Virus record (IMG/VR): IMGVR_UViG_3300020204_000079
Location: 1 to 56,367 of that record
DNA length: 56,367 nt
Strand: one strand, 5' to 3'
DNA from: a virus
Under the pieces are notes generated by a model. That model saw only the letters and a program-made list of their open reading frames with translations, did not search any database and was not told the DNA's origin. Of this stretch, positions 1-8,692 are shown in pieces. Made by a program: the position numbers and the translations under genes. How positions within the stretch are numbered: the first letter of the stretch is position 1; every line of letters starts with the position of its first letter.

Positions 1-241
1 AATCCCCATGAAGAAGTACGCAGCCGGTGGCGCAGTAGGCAAGTTCAAGCCATGCGCTGCATGCAAGAACGTCGCAGCCTGCGCCAAGGCAGGCAAGTGC
101 ATGGCGCAAGGCATGAGGCGCGGCGGCATGGTCAAGGGCAAGAAGTGCTGAGTCATGGCTAAGGCTAAGTCCACGGTCAACAGCGCTGGGAACTACACCA
201 AACCCGGCATGCGTAAGGCGCTGTTCGAGTCCATCAAGGGC
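1..241. repeat. Left copy of the terminal overlap
   Basis: These bases match 56127-56367 with three differences (61 A/G, 64 C/T, 187 T/C). All three fall on third codon positions and are synonymous in the two small genes they cross. This is what a circular or terminally redundant phage assembly shows when reads from slightly different relatives are merged. A genuine direct terminal repeat is possible but would normally be identical. The unit genome length is 56126 bases. Confidence 0.93.
8..151 (+). CDS. Small Cys/Lys-rich phage protein (partial; full copy at the right end)
   Basis: This is the 3' part of the gene that is complete at 56116-56277. In this copy the first six codons lie beyond the window edge, and an internal ATG gives 47 residues. 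It is basic and Gly-rich with five cysteines, including C-A-A-C and a C-terminal Cys. I recognise no fold; the spaced cysteines could bind a metal. It is followed 3 bases later by the next small gene of the late operon. Confidence 0.65.
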   Translation: MKKYAAGGAVGKFKPCAACKNVAACAKAGKCMAQGMRRGGMVKGKKC

Positions 242-337
242 AGGGCAGTGCAGGGCACCGCCGCGGGGCAGTGGAGCGCCCGTAAGGCGCAGTTGCTGGC
301 GAAGCAGTACAAGGCGAAGGGCGGGGGCTACAAGTGA
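155..337 (+). CDS. Small basic conserved phage protein, 60 aa
   Basis: A 60-residue basic protein with a Lys/Arg-rich middle and a Gly-rich end (motif W-S-A-R-K-A-Q). I recall close relatives as a conserved uncharacterised family in environmental phages, usually next to the homologue of the following gene. Function is unknown; size and charge would suit nucleic-acid or capsid association. The stop overlaps the next start in a GTGA arrangement, so the two are probably translationally coupled. The first 87 bases recur at the right edge of the window. Confidence 0.75.
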   Translation: MAKAKSTVNSAGNYTKPGMRKALFESIKGRAVQGTAAGQWSARKAQLLAKQYKAKGGGYK

Positions 338-567
338 GAGCGCCCCAGAAGAGCCTGAAGGACTGGGGCGACCAGAAGTGGCGGACCAAGTCAGGCAAGC
401 CGAGCAGCAAGACTGGGGAGCGGTATCTGCCGGAGGCGGCGATCAAGGCGCTGACCCCGGCTGAGTACGCCGCCACGACCAGGGCGAAGCGTGAGGGCAA
501 AGCAAAGGGCAAACAGTTCGTCGCCCAACCGAAGAGTGTGGCAAAAAAGACCGCGGGGTATCGCTGA
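334..567 (+). CDS. Conserved phage protein, DUF5872-like, 77 aa
   Basis: Starts at GTG 334 inside the stop of the previous gene. Short motifs such as W-R-T-K-S-G-K-P-S, G-E-R-Y-L-P and A-L-T-P-A-E-Y are typical of a small basic family I recall as DUF5872, common in phages and large viruses and without known function. It ends at 567, where the next ATG begins (TGATG overlap). It belongs to the run of tiny basic genes ahead of the terminase. Confidence 0.75.
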   Translation: MRAPQKSLKDWGDQKWRTKSGKPSSKTGERYLPEAAIKALTPAEYAATTRAKREGKAKGKQFVAQPKSVAKKTAGYR

Positions 568-776
568 TGATCTGGTCGACACTGAAGCGCTGGTGGGGGA
601 TGCTCACCAAGCCAAAAGGCACCACTGAGAGCGTACAGATAGAGCAGCGCAGCGCCGAGAATTCAAAAGCGCTCGACAGCGTTGTGATCAGCCTATCTCA
701 ACAGGTAATACCGCAAAACAAGCCCCCAGCGAAGAAACCCGCAGCTAAGCGGCGCAGGGCAGGGAAGAAGCAATGA
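567..776 (+). CDS. Small protein with Lys/Arg-rich tail, 69 aa
   Basis: A 69-residue protein with an aromatic N terminus (W-S-T-L-K-R-W-W), a polar middle and a strongly basic C-terminal tail from about residue 52. The tail suggests DNA or RNA binding. It overlaps the previous stop by 1 base and the small-terminase start by 4 bases (ATGA), so it is an integral operon member. I do not recognise the family. Confidence 0.65.
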   Translation: MIWSTLKRWWGMLTKPKGTTESVQIEQRSAENSKALDSVVISLSQQVIPQNKPPAKKPAAKRRRAGKKQ

Positions 777-1498
777 ACAGCGACAACAGCACCGAACAGC
801 AGGAACAGCAAGAGCGCGCCCGGAAGCGGGAACAGGCAGCAGAGCGTCGTCGCCAGCGCAAGGAACAGGTGCAAGCCGAGGTACTGGCGGAAATCGTCCG
901 CGGTGATGAAAACGCCCACCAACAGCTTAGGCTGGCACAACAGTTGGCAACAGCTGTCATAAATGGCAAGACAGAGGCTGTAGGGCAAAAACAAACCCAA
1001 AATCAACAGCCAAGCTTAGCACTGGCTAACAGCGCATCAACAGTTGTGCAGGGTAGGGGTAGACCCAGCGATTACACCGATGAAGAAGCAGACGTTATTT
1101 GCGCATGGATAGCAGAAGGCAGATCACTGCGCAGTTACTGTCGCCTGGAGCATCGTGGAATGGATACGGTATATCGATGGCTACGGGAAAGAAGAGATTT
1201 TCGAGAGCGCTACGCGCGCGCCCACGAAGACAGGGCAGATTCTCTGGCAGATGAGATCACTGATATTGCCGATGAGGTAGCCAGCGCCAGCATGGAGGAA
1301 ATCCAGGCAGCGCGGCTGCGCGTGGACGCCAGGAAGTGGGTTGCCGCGAAGCTCAAGCCCACGAAATGGGGCGATTACCAAACCGACACCGCCAAAACAA
1401 ACGTGGTATTCAACATCGGCATCGGTCGCACCCACGCCATCGCACCCACACCCCCGTCTAACCCATTGAAAGTATTAGAAAGTAGTTCCGACATATAG
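773..1498 (+). CDS. Terminase small subunit (Sf6 gp1-like)
   Basis: 241 residues. TerS binds the packaging site and loads the large terminase. The N-terminal ~80 residues are Gln/Arg/Glu-rich and probably coiled coil. From about residue 95 comes G-R-P-S-D-Y-T followed by a helix-turn-helix region (residues ~100-140, with S-L-R-S and T-V-Y-R-W-L), then the conserved R-V-D-A-R-K-W-x-A-x-K-L-x-P-x-K-W block near residues 182-200. This order is typical of Sf6-type small terminases. The large subunit is 2.1 kb downstream, separated by lysis genes. Confidence 0.92.
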   Translation: MNSDNSTEQQEQQERARKREQAAERRRQRKEQVQAEVLAEIVRGDENAHQQLRLAQQLATAVINGKTEAVGQKQTQNQQPSLALANSASTVVQGRGRPSDYTDEEADVICAWIAEGRSLRSYCRLEHRGMDTVYRWLRERRDFRERYARAHEDRADSLADEITDIADEVASASMEEIQAARLRVDARKWVAAKLKPTKWGDYQTDTAKTNVVFNIGIGRTHAIAPTPPSNPLKVLESSSDI

Positions 1499-1786
1499 TC
1501 CGGTCTTCTATTTTGCAGCACGTCAGGCAGAACAGCCCCAGGACAGCTGTCCGACAGGGCGTAAACGCGCACGACGACGCATGCGGTGTCGCGGGCACCC
1601 CCGTGCGGACCCGCGGGCGCGCGACGCCGGGGCGCTGGGACCCCTATATATCCCCCTTCACACGCACTGGTCGCTTTTTTCAGTGCTTGGACACCCCCCG
1701 CATGGACCAAGACCCCCCCTGGTGGGTGGGGCATATGCTGTTCTGGCTATATTTTTGGGCTGATGCGCGGGAAACGGAGAATAAAT
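1499..1786. other. GC-rich gap after small terminase
   Basis: 288 bases without a convincing gene. Open frames here are only upstream extensions of the gene at 1787. The stretch contains a perfect palindrome GGACAGCTGTCC at 1541-1552 (one of the RACAGCTGTY sites), a very GC-rich block at 1590-1640, C-runs facing G-runs near 1710-1735 that could fold, and a short T-run near 1674-1680. It may carry a terminator/promoter pair or part of the packaging site; none is clear. Confidence 0.5.
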
Positions 1787-2053
1787 ATGCTTGATCGAGA
1801 GCTTGAAGGCTATTTGCGACAGTTCCCACCACTGTCTGAGGTGACGGTGTGCTACAGCAGCCCCGAAGCTCAGGCTATTGCCCCGTTTCTGGTGGTTATT
1901 TCTGGGTATGTGAGCCTGTATGGTGAGACTCACTACTATGAAACTGACTTTGATCTGCGCACTCTGGGGTCACATAAGGATTTAGAGCGTTTAGCATTGG
2001 TTTTAATGCGCTCAATTGAAGAGGCTGGCGAACATGTGTCGACTGTTCACTAA
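1787..2053 (+). CDS. Hypothetical protein, 88 aa
   Basis: Starts at ATG 1787 preceded by GGAGA, which fixes the start against longer upstream readings. Acidic soluble protein of 88 residues with no motif I recognise. Its stop overlaps the ATG of the cupin gene by 1 base, so the two are probably co-translated. Confidence 0.7.
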   Translation: MLDRELEGYLRQFPPLSEVTVCYSSPEAQAIAPFLVVISGYVSLYGETHYYETDFDLRTLGSHKDLERLALVLMRSIEEAGEHVSTVH

Positions 2054-2481
2054 TGAATGACCCAATTGGCGCTGTAAATTTCACGCCAGCCCTGGTTTCT
2101 AAAGATGGTGACCCGCATTTGGCGATGGCTTCAGTCAGGAACGTCTATATCAAGCAGATGTATTTCGTTAAACCTGGCGATAAGTTAGATGGACATAAGC
2201 ATGTCCATGACCACGCGACGCTTTTGGCGTCCGGAGCCGTCGAAGTTACCGTTAATGGGGTAACAACGCCGTTCCGAGCGCCCAAAATAATTTGGATTGC
2301 CGCGGATTGCGAGCATATGATCGTAGCCACCAAAGCCCATACCGTTGCGTATTGCGTTCACGCAATTAGAAATGGTGATGGGGTGGACGACATCATCGAC
2401 CCCGAGTCAATTCCTAATGGGACCCTCGGCTTTCACATGCCAGCCAATGCTAAATCTTTGTTGCGCAGCGACAAAGCATAG
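2053..2481 (+). CDS. Cupin-fold protein
   Basis: 142 residues with a recognisable cupin pattern: motif 1 near residues 41-66 (P-G-D-K-L-D-G-H-K-H, then H-D-H, then G-A-V-E-V), and motif 2 near residues 77-93 (P-x-I-x-W-I-A-A-D-x-E-H). The His cluster would bind a metal. Single-domain cupins of this type recur next to structural or lysis genes in environmental phages; the substrate is not known. It lies directly before the holin with a 9-base gap. Confidence 0.8.
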   Translation: MNDPIGAVNFTPALVSKDGDPHLAMASVRNVYIKQMYFVKPGDKLDGHKHVHDHATLLASGAVEVTVNGVTTPFRAPKIIWIAADCEHMIVATKAHTVAYCVHAIRNGDGVDDIIDPESIPNGTLGFHMPANAKSLLRSDKA

Positions 2482-2489
2482 GAGGAAGC

Positions 2490-2984
2490 ATGCTTGATAT
2501 TCTCGGCGGCGGTTTGCTTGGCTCAATTTTTGGCGGATTTTTCCGCCTTGCCCCAGAAGTTCTGAAATGGCTGGACAAGAAAAGCGAGCGGGAACACGAA
2601 CTGTCGATGTTCAAGTTCCAGTGCGAACTAGAGGCTCAGCGCGGACAACAGAAACTTGCTGAGATCGGCGCCATGCACGACGCCGCCATAGACTCTGGTG
2701 TGTTGCAAGCTCTGAACTCAGCCATCAAGCAACAGTCTGAAATGGTCAAGGTTGCTGGTGGGTGGGTTGCAAGCTTGTCAGCCAGCGTCCGCCCAGTAGT
2801 TACTTACTGGGTCTTGTTCGTCTGGTCTCTCGCCCACCTATGGTTTTGCTGGATGTCCTACCGCGTCGGCATGGACCCCATTGACGTATTCAAACTGATT
2901 ATGTCGGCTGACTTTGCAGCCTTGGTATCAGGGACACTTAACTACTGGTTCCTGGATCGCACCCTCGCAAGAAGGGGGCTTTGA
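2490..2984 (+). CDS. Holin (3-TM, GTA-holin-like)
   Basis: 164 residues behind a strong AGGAGGAAG ribosome site. The N terminus is Gly-rich and amphipathic, followed by a charged helical stretch and two clear hydrophobic segments (about residues 97-125 and 138-155). This layout fits the family known as 'holin of 3TMs, for gene-transfer release'. It would permeabilise the inner membrane and release the endolysin. Its TGA overlaps the endolysin ATG by 1 base, a typical lysis-cassette arrangement. Confidence 0.8.
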   Translation: MLDILGGGLLGSIFGGFFRLAPEVLKWLDKKSEREHELSMFKFQCELEAQRGQQKLAEIGAMHDAAIDSGVLQALNSAIKQQSEMVKVAGGWVASLSASVRPVVTYWVLFVWSLAHLWFCWMSYRVGMDPIDVFKLIMSADFAALVSGTLNYWFLDRTLARRGL

Positions 2985-3433
2985 TGCTAGAGGCGATCAG
3001 TATCACTGCTGATCTGTGCAAGAAATTTGAGGGCTTCAGAGCCAAGCCATACCTGTGTCCCGCTGGTGTGCCCACCATCGGGTTCGGCTCCACATACTAC
3101 GAGAACGGTAACAAGGTTGAACTCAGTCATGCGCCGATGTCCGAAGACAGGGCAGAACAGCTTCTTTTATTTGAGTTGAACCACACTTACTTTCCCGGAG
3201 TAATTCGTCAATGTCCCAGCATCCTTACAGAGTCCCAAGGTCGGATAGCGGCAATAGTGGACTTTGCCTACAACCTGGGGATCGGAAGACTTCAAAGCTC
3301 GACGCTGCGCCGCAAGGTGAATTCAAAAGACTGGGACGGGGTCAAGGAGCAGCTGATGCTCTGGACCAGAGGAGGCGGGAAAGTTCTGCCGGGTCTTATA
3401 AAGCGGAGGTCCGCAGAGGTGCGCCTAATTTAA
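2984..3433 (+). CDS. Endolysin, T4-type lysozyme (GH24)
   Basis: 149 residues from ATG 2984, an in-frame choice over TTG 2981 because it overlaps the holin stop. The GH24 catalytic pattern is visible: Glu16 in F-E-G-F, Cys25 in C-P-A-G-V and Thr31 in P-T-I-G-F-G-S-T, that is an E-C-T triad. It cleaves the glycan strand of peptidoglycan. No signal peptide or SAR segment is seen, so export depends on the holin. No spanin gene was recognised next to it. Confidence 0.93.
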   Translation: MLEAISITADLCKKFEGFRAKPYLCPAGVPTIGFGSTYYENGNKVELSHAPMSEDRAEQLLLFELNHTYFPGVIRQCPSILTESQGRIAAIVDFAYNLGIGRLQSSTLRRKVNSKDWDGVKEQLMLWTRGGGKVLPGLIKRRSAEVRLI

Positions 3434-3597
3434 AACAGGCAAGGTATCCCGAATACAACTCGGCAACCGACGGAAACATTTTTGTATGGATTCAATCTGC
3501 TGTAGCCCAGTATCGTGCGCAGCAAGAAAATGAACTGTCTATGAGACCAAAAAGGAAAATAATTGCGCCGGAAATCTTTGACCCCCGAGCCAAATGA
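3434..3597 (+). other. Coding-like stretch after endolysin; possible small ORF or frameshift tail
   Basis: The 160 bases between the endolysin and large terminase are open in the -1 frame relative to the endolysin, and the frame stays open back to 3211. The ~54 residues encoded from 3436 look protein-like (aromatic, Gln-rich, ending in a basic segment). There is no ATG/GTG until ATG 3541, which would give only 18 residues. It may be a tail reached by frameshifting, a remnant, or an unrecognised small gene with an unusual start. Confidence 0.3.
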
Positions 3598-5039
3598 ATG
3601 TTAATTACATAGCCCCAGGTCCGGTGTGTGAACAGTTCCACCAGGACAATTCGTTTGTCCGTGGACTCATGGGACCAGTTGGCTCTGGAAAATCCACGGC
3701 TTGTTGCTTTGAGATTCTTAGCCGAGCCATAGAGCAGCAGCCAGGAAGCGATGGGGTGCGCCGTTCGCGCTGGGCTGTCTGTCGCAATACCTACCCTGAA
3801 CTCAAGTCCACCACGATCAAAACCTGGATGGACTGGTATCAGGACCTGGCGGTAATGAAGTGGGATACACCAATTACCAGCAACATCAATATCGCCAACA
3901 TTGGCGACGGCACGGGACTTGAGCTTGAGGTCATATTCATGGCGCTTGATCGCTCTGATGATGTCGGCAAGCTGAGGTCCTTAGAGCTAACGGGCGGCTG
4001 GATGAACGAGGCGTCCGAAATGGAAAAAGCTGTTCTCGACATGCTGACTCAGCGTGTTGGTCGGTTCCCGTCAAAGCGCAATGGCGGTCCTACTTGGACT
4101 GGTGTCATTATGGATACCAACCCGCCTGACGACGATAGCTGGTGGTACAAGCTGGCTGAAGAAGAGCGCCCAGAAATCTTCCGGTTCTTTAAACAGCCCG
4201 GTGGTCTTGTTCAAGATATAGACCCCAAGTCGCCCACGCATTTGAAGTATGTGCCCAACCCAGAGGCTGAGAACATTGTTAATCACAGCCTGGGCTATCA
4301 GTACTATCTGAATCAGCTGTACGGAAAAAACGAAGACTGGATCAGAGTATTTCTGCTGGGTCGGTATGGCACAACGATGGACGGCAAGGCTGTCTATCCA
4401 GAATGGTCCGAGAAGATTCATCTCTCAGAGTATGAGCTAACCCCGGTTCAGGGCATGCCGATACTGGCTGCATTTGATTTCGGGCTGACCCCGGCTTGCG
4501 CGTTCCTGCAAATGAACAGTCGAGGACAGCTGTTGGTTCTTAAAGAGTTTGTCTCCGAAGACATGGGCATCCGGCAGTTCTACTCAGAAGTCGTTCGCCC
4601 GGTTATCCGCGGCGAGTACAGCAAGCATCGAGTTGAAGCTGTTGGCGATCCGGCTGGGAATATGCGCAGCCAGACCGATGAGAAGACCTGTATGCAGGAA
4701 CTGATGGAGCTAGGGATTCTTTGCGAGCCAGCCCCAACGAATGAGTTTGTTGCTCGGCGCGAATCGGTTGCGTTCTTCTTACAAAGACTATCCGGTGGCG
4801 AACCAGGTTTCGTTGTTGACCCTAGTTGCAAAATGCTCAGGAAAGGTTTTAACGGCGGGTACAGATATGAGCGCTTGCGTGTTTCTGGCGGTGCGCGATT
4901 CAAAGATCGCCCAGTAAAAGATAAGTTTTCACACATTCACGATGCCTTGCAATACGGCTGTCTCCAAATGAGGTCCGAACTGAACCCAGTCAGAGCCAAG
5001 ACGATTGCGCATAGCCCGATGGCTGCTGGCTACGTTTAA
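3594..5039 (+). CDS. terL: Terminase large subunit
   Basis: 481 residues; the motor ATPase and headful/cos nuclease that packages DNA. The Walker A motif G-P-V-G-S-G-K-S-T is at residues 27-35. The nuclease half shows an acidic motif in A-F-D-F-G (around residue 292), G-D-P-A-G near 352 and H-I-H-D-A-L near 447, consistent with the RNase H-fold triad. Length is normal for the family. It starts at ATG 3594 and is followed 8 bases later by the portal. Confidence 0.95.
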   Translation: MNVNYIAPGPVCEQFHQDNSFVRGLMGPVGSGKSTACCFEILSRAIEQQPGSDGVRRSRWAVCRNTYPELKSTTIKTWMDWYQDLAVMKWDTPITSNINIANIGDGTGLELEVIFMALDRSDDVGKLRSLELTGGWMNEASEMEKAVLDMLTQRVGRFPSKRNGGPTWTGVIMDTNPPDDDSWWYKLAEEERPEIFRFFKQPGGLVQDIDPKSPTHLKYVPNPEAENIVNHSLGYQYYLNQLYGKNEDWIRVFLLGRYGTTMDGKAVYPEWSEKIHLSEYELTPVQGMPILAAFDFGLTPACAFLQMNSRGQLLVLKEFVSEDMGIRQFYSEVVRPVIRGEYSKHRVEAVGDPAGNMRSQTDEKTCMQELMELGILCEPAPTNEFVARRESVAFFLQRLSGGEPGFVVDPSCKMLRKGFNGGYRYERLRVSGGARFKDRPVKDKFSHIHDALQYGCLQMRSELNPVRAKTIAHSPMAAGYV

Positions 5040-5047
5040 GGATCACT

Positions 5048-6997
5048 ATGGCACTTGAATCATTACGACTTAAAAATGCCGCCGAGGCAGAACAAATAAA
5101 GCCTGAGCCAGCAATTCTTTCTTTGTCAGCCTATCTTGATCGCTGCTATTCAGAAGCCAAGTCAGCGAAGACTGATATATCAGAACGTCTGCTGGCTTGT
5201 GAGCGTCAACGTCGTGGCGAATACGATCCAGAAAAGTTGGCTTTGATTCGACAAACCGGCGGATCAGACATTTTTATGATGCTGACTGATGTCAAGTGTC
5301 GTGCGTCGGAGTCGTGGATTAAGGATGTCATGCTTGCGTCTGGTGGACAGACGTGGTCGCTCCAAGCTACTCCAGAACCATCTTTGCCAAGCGATGTACG
5401 CGAGGGCATTATCGAGACCGTGGTTATGGAAGCCGATCAGGTTTCTCAGCGCGGCATGGCTATTGATCCCAGAGCCATTGATATGCGCATGACTGAGTTA
5501 TACGACTCAGTGCAGAAGGCGATTTCTAAAAAGGCGAACGACGCAGCAATGCGCATGGAACGCCGGATGAATGACAAGCTGGTGGAAGCTGGCTGGCAAG
5601 AAACCTTGAGTGAGGTCATCTATGACTTTGTGACCTTTCCTTGCGCCATTGTTAAAGGTCCGGTCATCAAACGTAAAAAGGCGATGACTTGGGGCAAGGG
5701 TTGGAAGCCCGAGGTTACCGAGGACATCAAAGAATGTTTTGAGCGGGTTTCCCCTTATGACATTTTCCCGTCCCCGAACGCTGTTACTACTCAGGACGGC
5801 TACATCATCCAGCGTCATCAGCTAACTAGGGCTGATCTGTCCAAGATGATTGGCGCTCCCGGTTACCGCGATGACCAGATCGAGCAAGCCCTTGACGCCT
5901 ACGGCAATGGCGGGCTGCGCAATCTTGAGCAGTCAGATACCGAGCGCAACACACTTGAGGGTCGAGCCAACGTGCTGGTTGGCACCGAGATCATTGAAGC
6001 TATTGAGTTCTGGGGTTCGGTCTCTGGATACATGCTCAAGGACTGGGGCGTTACTGACGTTGAGGAAAACAAGGAATATGAAGTCAACTGCTGGAAGGTC
6101 GGTAGCTACACCATCAAAGCAATAAAAAACCCAGACCCACTGGGTCGACGCCCCTACAGTAAGGCATGCTGGGAAAGCATCCCTGGGGCATTTTGGGGCG
6201 TAGCTTTAGCAGAGGTGATGCGCGATACCCAGACGATCTGTAACGGTGCGGCGCGCGCCTTATCAAACAACATGGGTATCGCTTCTGGTCCACAGGTGGA
6301 GGTCACGGTTGATCGATTGCCAGCCGGTGAAGATTTAACCAGCATGTATCCCTGGAAGATATGGCAAACAACCAGTGATCGAACGGGGGGCGGTCAGCCA
6401 GCAGTTAGGTTCTATCAGCCAAACATGAATGCAGATACGTTAATGAACGTAATGCAATATTTCCAAAAAGTTGCAGACGAAGTCACTGGAGTCCCAAACT
6501 ATGTCTACGGTAGTTCTAATGTTTCTGGCGCTGGGCGTACTGCTTCTGGACTTTCTATGCTTATGGAGAATGCGTCAAAGGGAATCAAGCAAGCAATTCT
6601 GAGCCTGGATAAAGCCACCAGTGAAATGCTTAAACGCTTTTACGATCACTTGATGATTTACGACGACGACAATAGCATCAAGGGTGATATGCAAATCATA
6701 GCGTCAGGTGTTGTTGGGACTCTGCTGAAAGAAACCCAGCAGCAGCGTCGCAATGAGTTTATGCAGCTAACTGCAAACGCAATTGACATGCAGATCATTG
6801 GACCGGCTGGTCGTGCAGAACTGCTGCGCGAAACTGCTAAGTCCTTGAACATGGACGTAGACAAAATTGTTCCAAAGCCTGAAGAAATTCTGATGGCTCA
6901 ACGTGCTTCCCAGGAAGCCGAGGCGGCTGCTCAGCAAGTGCCAGCAGAAATGCAAGCACCAGACCCTGCACAAATGCAGCCCCAGCAACCACAGTAA
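5048..6997 (+). CDS. Portal protein
   Basis: 649 residues behind AAGGAT. Size, position directly after terL, helix-rich N-terminal clip/wing region and acidic, Gln/Ala-rich C terminus fit podovirus-type portals of the P22-like size class. It forms the dodecameric DNA gate at one capsid vertex. The tail from about residue 600 (Gln/Pro/Ala-rich) is probably disordered or barrel-forming. Confidence 0.88.
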   Translation: MALESLRLKNAAEAEQIKPEPAILSLSAYLDRCYSEAKSAKTDISERLLACERQRRGEYDPEKLALIRQTGGSDIFMMLTDVKCRASESWIKDVMLASGGQTWSLQATPEPSLPSDVREGIIETVVMEADQVSQRGMAIDPRAIDMRMTELYDSVQKAISKKANDAAMRMERRMNDKLVEAGWQETLSEVIYDFVTFPCAIVKGPVIKRKKAMTWGKGWKPEVTEDIKECFERVSPYDIFPSPNAVTTQDGYIIQRHQLTRADLSKMIGAPGYRDDQIEQALDAYGNGGLRNLEQSDTERNTLEGRANVLVGTEIIEAIEFWGSVSGYMLKDWGVTDVEENKEYEVNCWKVGSYTIKAIKNPDPLGRRPYSKACWESIPGAFWGVALAEVMRDTQTICNGAARALSNNMGIASGPQVEVTVDRLPAGEDLTSMYPWKIWQTTSDRTGGGQPAVRFYQPNMNADTLMNVMQYFQKVADEVTGVPNYVYGSSNVSGAGRTASGLSMLMENASKGIKQAILSLDKATSEMLKRFYDHLMIYDDDNSIKGDMQIIASGVVGTLLKETQQQRRNEFMQLTANAIDMQIIGPAGRAELLRETAKSLNMDVDKIVPKPEEILMAQRASQEAEAAAQQVPAEMQAPDPAQMQPQQPQ

Positions 6998-7009
6998 CCG
7001 GAGAAAAAA

Positions 7010-7357
7010 ATGGCAAAACTTACATCGTTTGCAACAGGCGTTGGTTCTGGCTACCTGGCTGGTGAGCGGTTAAAGAAAACCGAGGCGCGTCAGAAGCGCC
7101 AGGACGACATCCTGGAAAAGTATCTGACCAGCGGCGATGCGTCGATGAAGAAAGACCCGATGTCCAGCACCACGTTCGACCCCGAGACGGGTGGCACGAT
7201 GGATATGCTAACGGGCAAGGTCACCTATTACCCAGACGACCTTCAAGCCCTGGAAGAACGAAAGCGTATTCGCGGTATGGCAAACGGCGGCATGGTCCAG
7301 CCGATGCCCCAGCACTTGGACAAAATGTCTTGGCAGCGCCAAACATTTAAGAAGTGA
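7010..7357 (+). CDS. Hypothetical head-region protein, 115 aa
   Basis: 115 residues, polar, with a Gly-rich N terminus resembling a short membrane-active helix (residues 6-18) followed by a charged helix. It sits between portal and scaffold, behind GGAG, and its stop overlaps the next GTG by 4 bases. No family recognised; the position suggests a virion or assembly role. Confidence 0.65.
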   Translation: MAKLTSFATGVGSGYLAGERLKKTEARQKRQDDILEKYLTSGDASMKKDPMSSTTFDPETGGTMDMLTGKVTYYPDDLQALEERKRIRGMANGGMVQPMPQHLDKMSWQRQTFKK

Positions 7358-7560
7358 CAGATCAAAAAACTCTCGAAGTGCTTGATCGTCTGAAGCGGGA
7401 ATCAGACTTTCAAAAGTTCGTGGAGTATCTATTCAGGGAACGCGAAGCAAAGCGTGAAGACTTGGAGTCGGCTACTGCCGCAGTGCAAAGCCACAAGCTC
7501 CAGGGCTACTGCTTAGCCTTATCGGACCTGATAAAGCTGTGTTCACCTGAACACAAGTAA
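7354..7560 (+). CDS. Small helical protein, 68 aa
   Basis: 68 residues from GTG 7354, coupled (GTGA) to the gene before. Strongly charged helix (E-R-E-A-K-R-E-D) followed by a short Cys-containing end. Unrecognised. After it comes a 103-base gap with a small GC hairpin near 7561-7577 but no T-run, so I see no clear terminator there. Confidence 0.6.
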   Translation: MTDQKTLEVLDRLKRESDFQKFVEYLFREREAKREDLESATAAVQSHKLQGYCLALSDLIKLCSPEHK

Positions 7561-7663
7561 CCGCCGGGAAACCGGCATCAACCCGCCCTGAATTCCAGTC
7601 GAGTAGGCAGAGACTCCTAAGAGGCTCTCTTGCGCGCGGGACATGGCTCAGAGGAATATTTAA

Positions 7664-8623
7664 ATGCCAAGACTACCTAAAGCAGTGGAGAAGCAAGCCG
7701 AGCTTGCGGATCAAATCTACCAACAAGTCTATGGGACACCGGATACCACAACCCCGGCTCCCGCTCCGTCGCAACCAGCAACAGCTGAACAAGCGGACCC
7801 ACAACCGGAAGCAGCACCAGCAAGCGCTCCTGAACAGGAACTCGCTAAGCCGGAAGAGCAACCGCAAACCCAAGAGAAACCACCCGATGAAGGCGGCGAT
7901 CTGGATCACTGGCGTCAACGCGCCAAGGTCGCAGAAGGTCGTCTTACCAAAGAGCAGCCGCGCATGGCGCAGACAATCCGAGAACTCAAGGATCAACTGT
8001 CTGATGCCAATTCTAAAATCGCAGCGCTTGAGGCGGCTCAGTCTAGCCCAGCACCCTCGCCCATTAAGCCGGAAGAGGTTGAGCAGTATGGCGCTGAGTT
8101 CATCGACATGGTTAAGCGCGTAGCCCGCGCTGAGTCTCCTGGCATCGATGGGAACGTGAAAAAACAGCTTGAGCAAGTTACGGCGCAGCAGCGTCAGGTA
8201 GCGCGTCAACAGTTCTTTGAAACCCTGAACAGAGACGCTCCGCAGTGGGAACAGCTAAACACCGATCAAAACTTCCTTGACCACCTAAGTGGGCTTGATC
8301 CGTACACGGGTCGACCCCGCCAGGAAATTTTTGACGACGCTTACGAGAAGCTCGATGCATGGCGCATCGCCAACTTCTTCAATGCTTATGAACAGTCGCG
8401 GCAAAAAAACCCCGAGCCAGACAAAGCCCCTAGCAGGGCGGATCAGGTGGTGCCAAACGTAAGTCGTGCAGGCACACCGCCACCCCCTGCAAAAAAGATG
8501 TGGACTACGAATGAAGTCGCCCGTTTTTATGCGGATGTCCGTCGTGGTGCTATCAACGAGGCTGATGCGGCTCGGATTGAACAGGACATATTTGCCGCTC
8601 AATCTGAAGGACGTTTGCGTTAA
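7664..8623 (+). CDS. Capsid assembly scaffolding protein
   Basis: 319 residues. A Pro/Ala/Gln/Glu-rich disordered region (about residues 25-90), then a long coiled coil (about 95-135), then a basic C-terminal helical part that would touch the coat protein. Composition and position immediately before the major capsid gene are typical of scaffolds. No protease motif is visible, so it probably leaves the shell intact. Confidence 0.82.
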   Translation: MPRLPKAVEKQAELADQIYQQVYGTPDTTTPAPAPSQPATAEQADPQPEAAPASAPEQELAKPEEQPQTQEKPPDEGGDLDHWRQRAKVAEGRLTKEQPRMAQTIRELKDQLSDANSKIAALEAAQSSPAPSPIKPEEVEQYGAEFIDMVKRVARAESPGIDGNVKKQLEQVTAQQRQVARQQFFETLNRDAPQWEQLNTDQNFLDHLSGLDPYTGRPRQEIFDDAYEKLDAWRIANFFNAYEQSRQKNPEPDKAPSRADQVVPNVSRAGTPPPPAKKMWTTNEVARFYADVRRGAINEADAARIEQDIFAAQSEGRLR

Positions 8624-8692
8624 AACAATACCGTTTGACGCTAATCATCATCAATCAGGAGGGCGGCAAGACATTTAACTAAGGAAATTAAA

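Noticed and set aside
1513-1794. Frames in the GC-rich gap after the small terminase
   Set aside because: Low-complexity translation (Pro/Arg/Gly), no ribosome site; the true start of the next gene is ATG 1787 after GGAGA.
7561-7663. Promoter or terminator before the scaffold gene
   Set aside because: A small GC hairpin exists but there is no T-run and no convincing -35/-10 pair.
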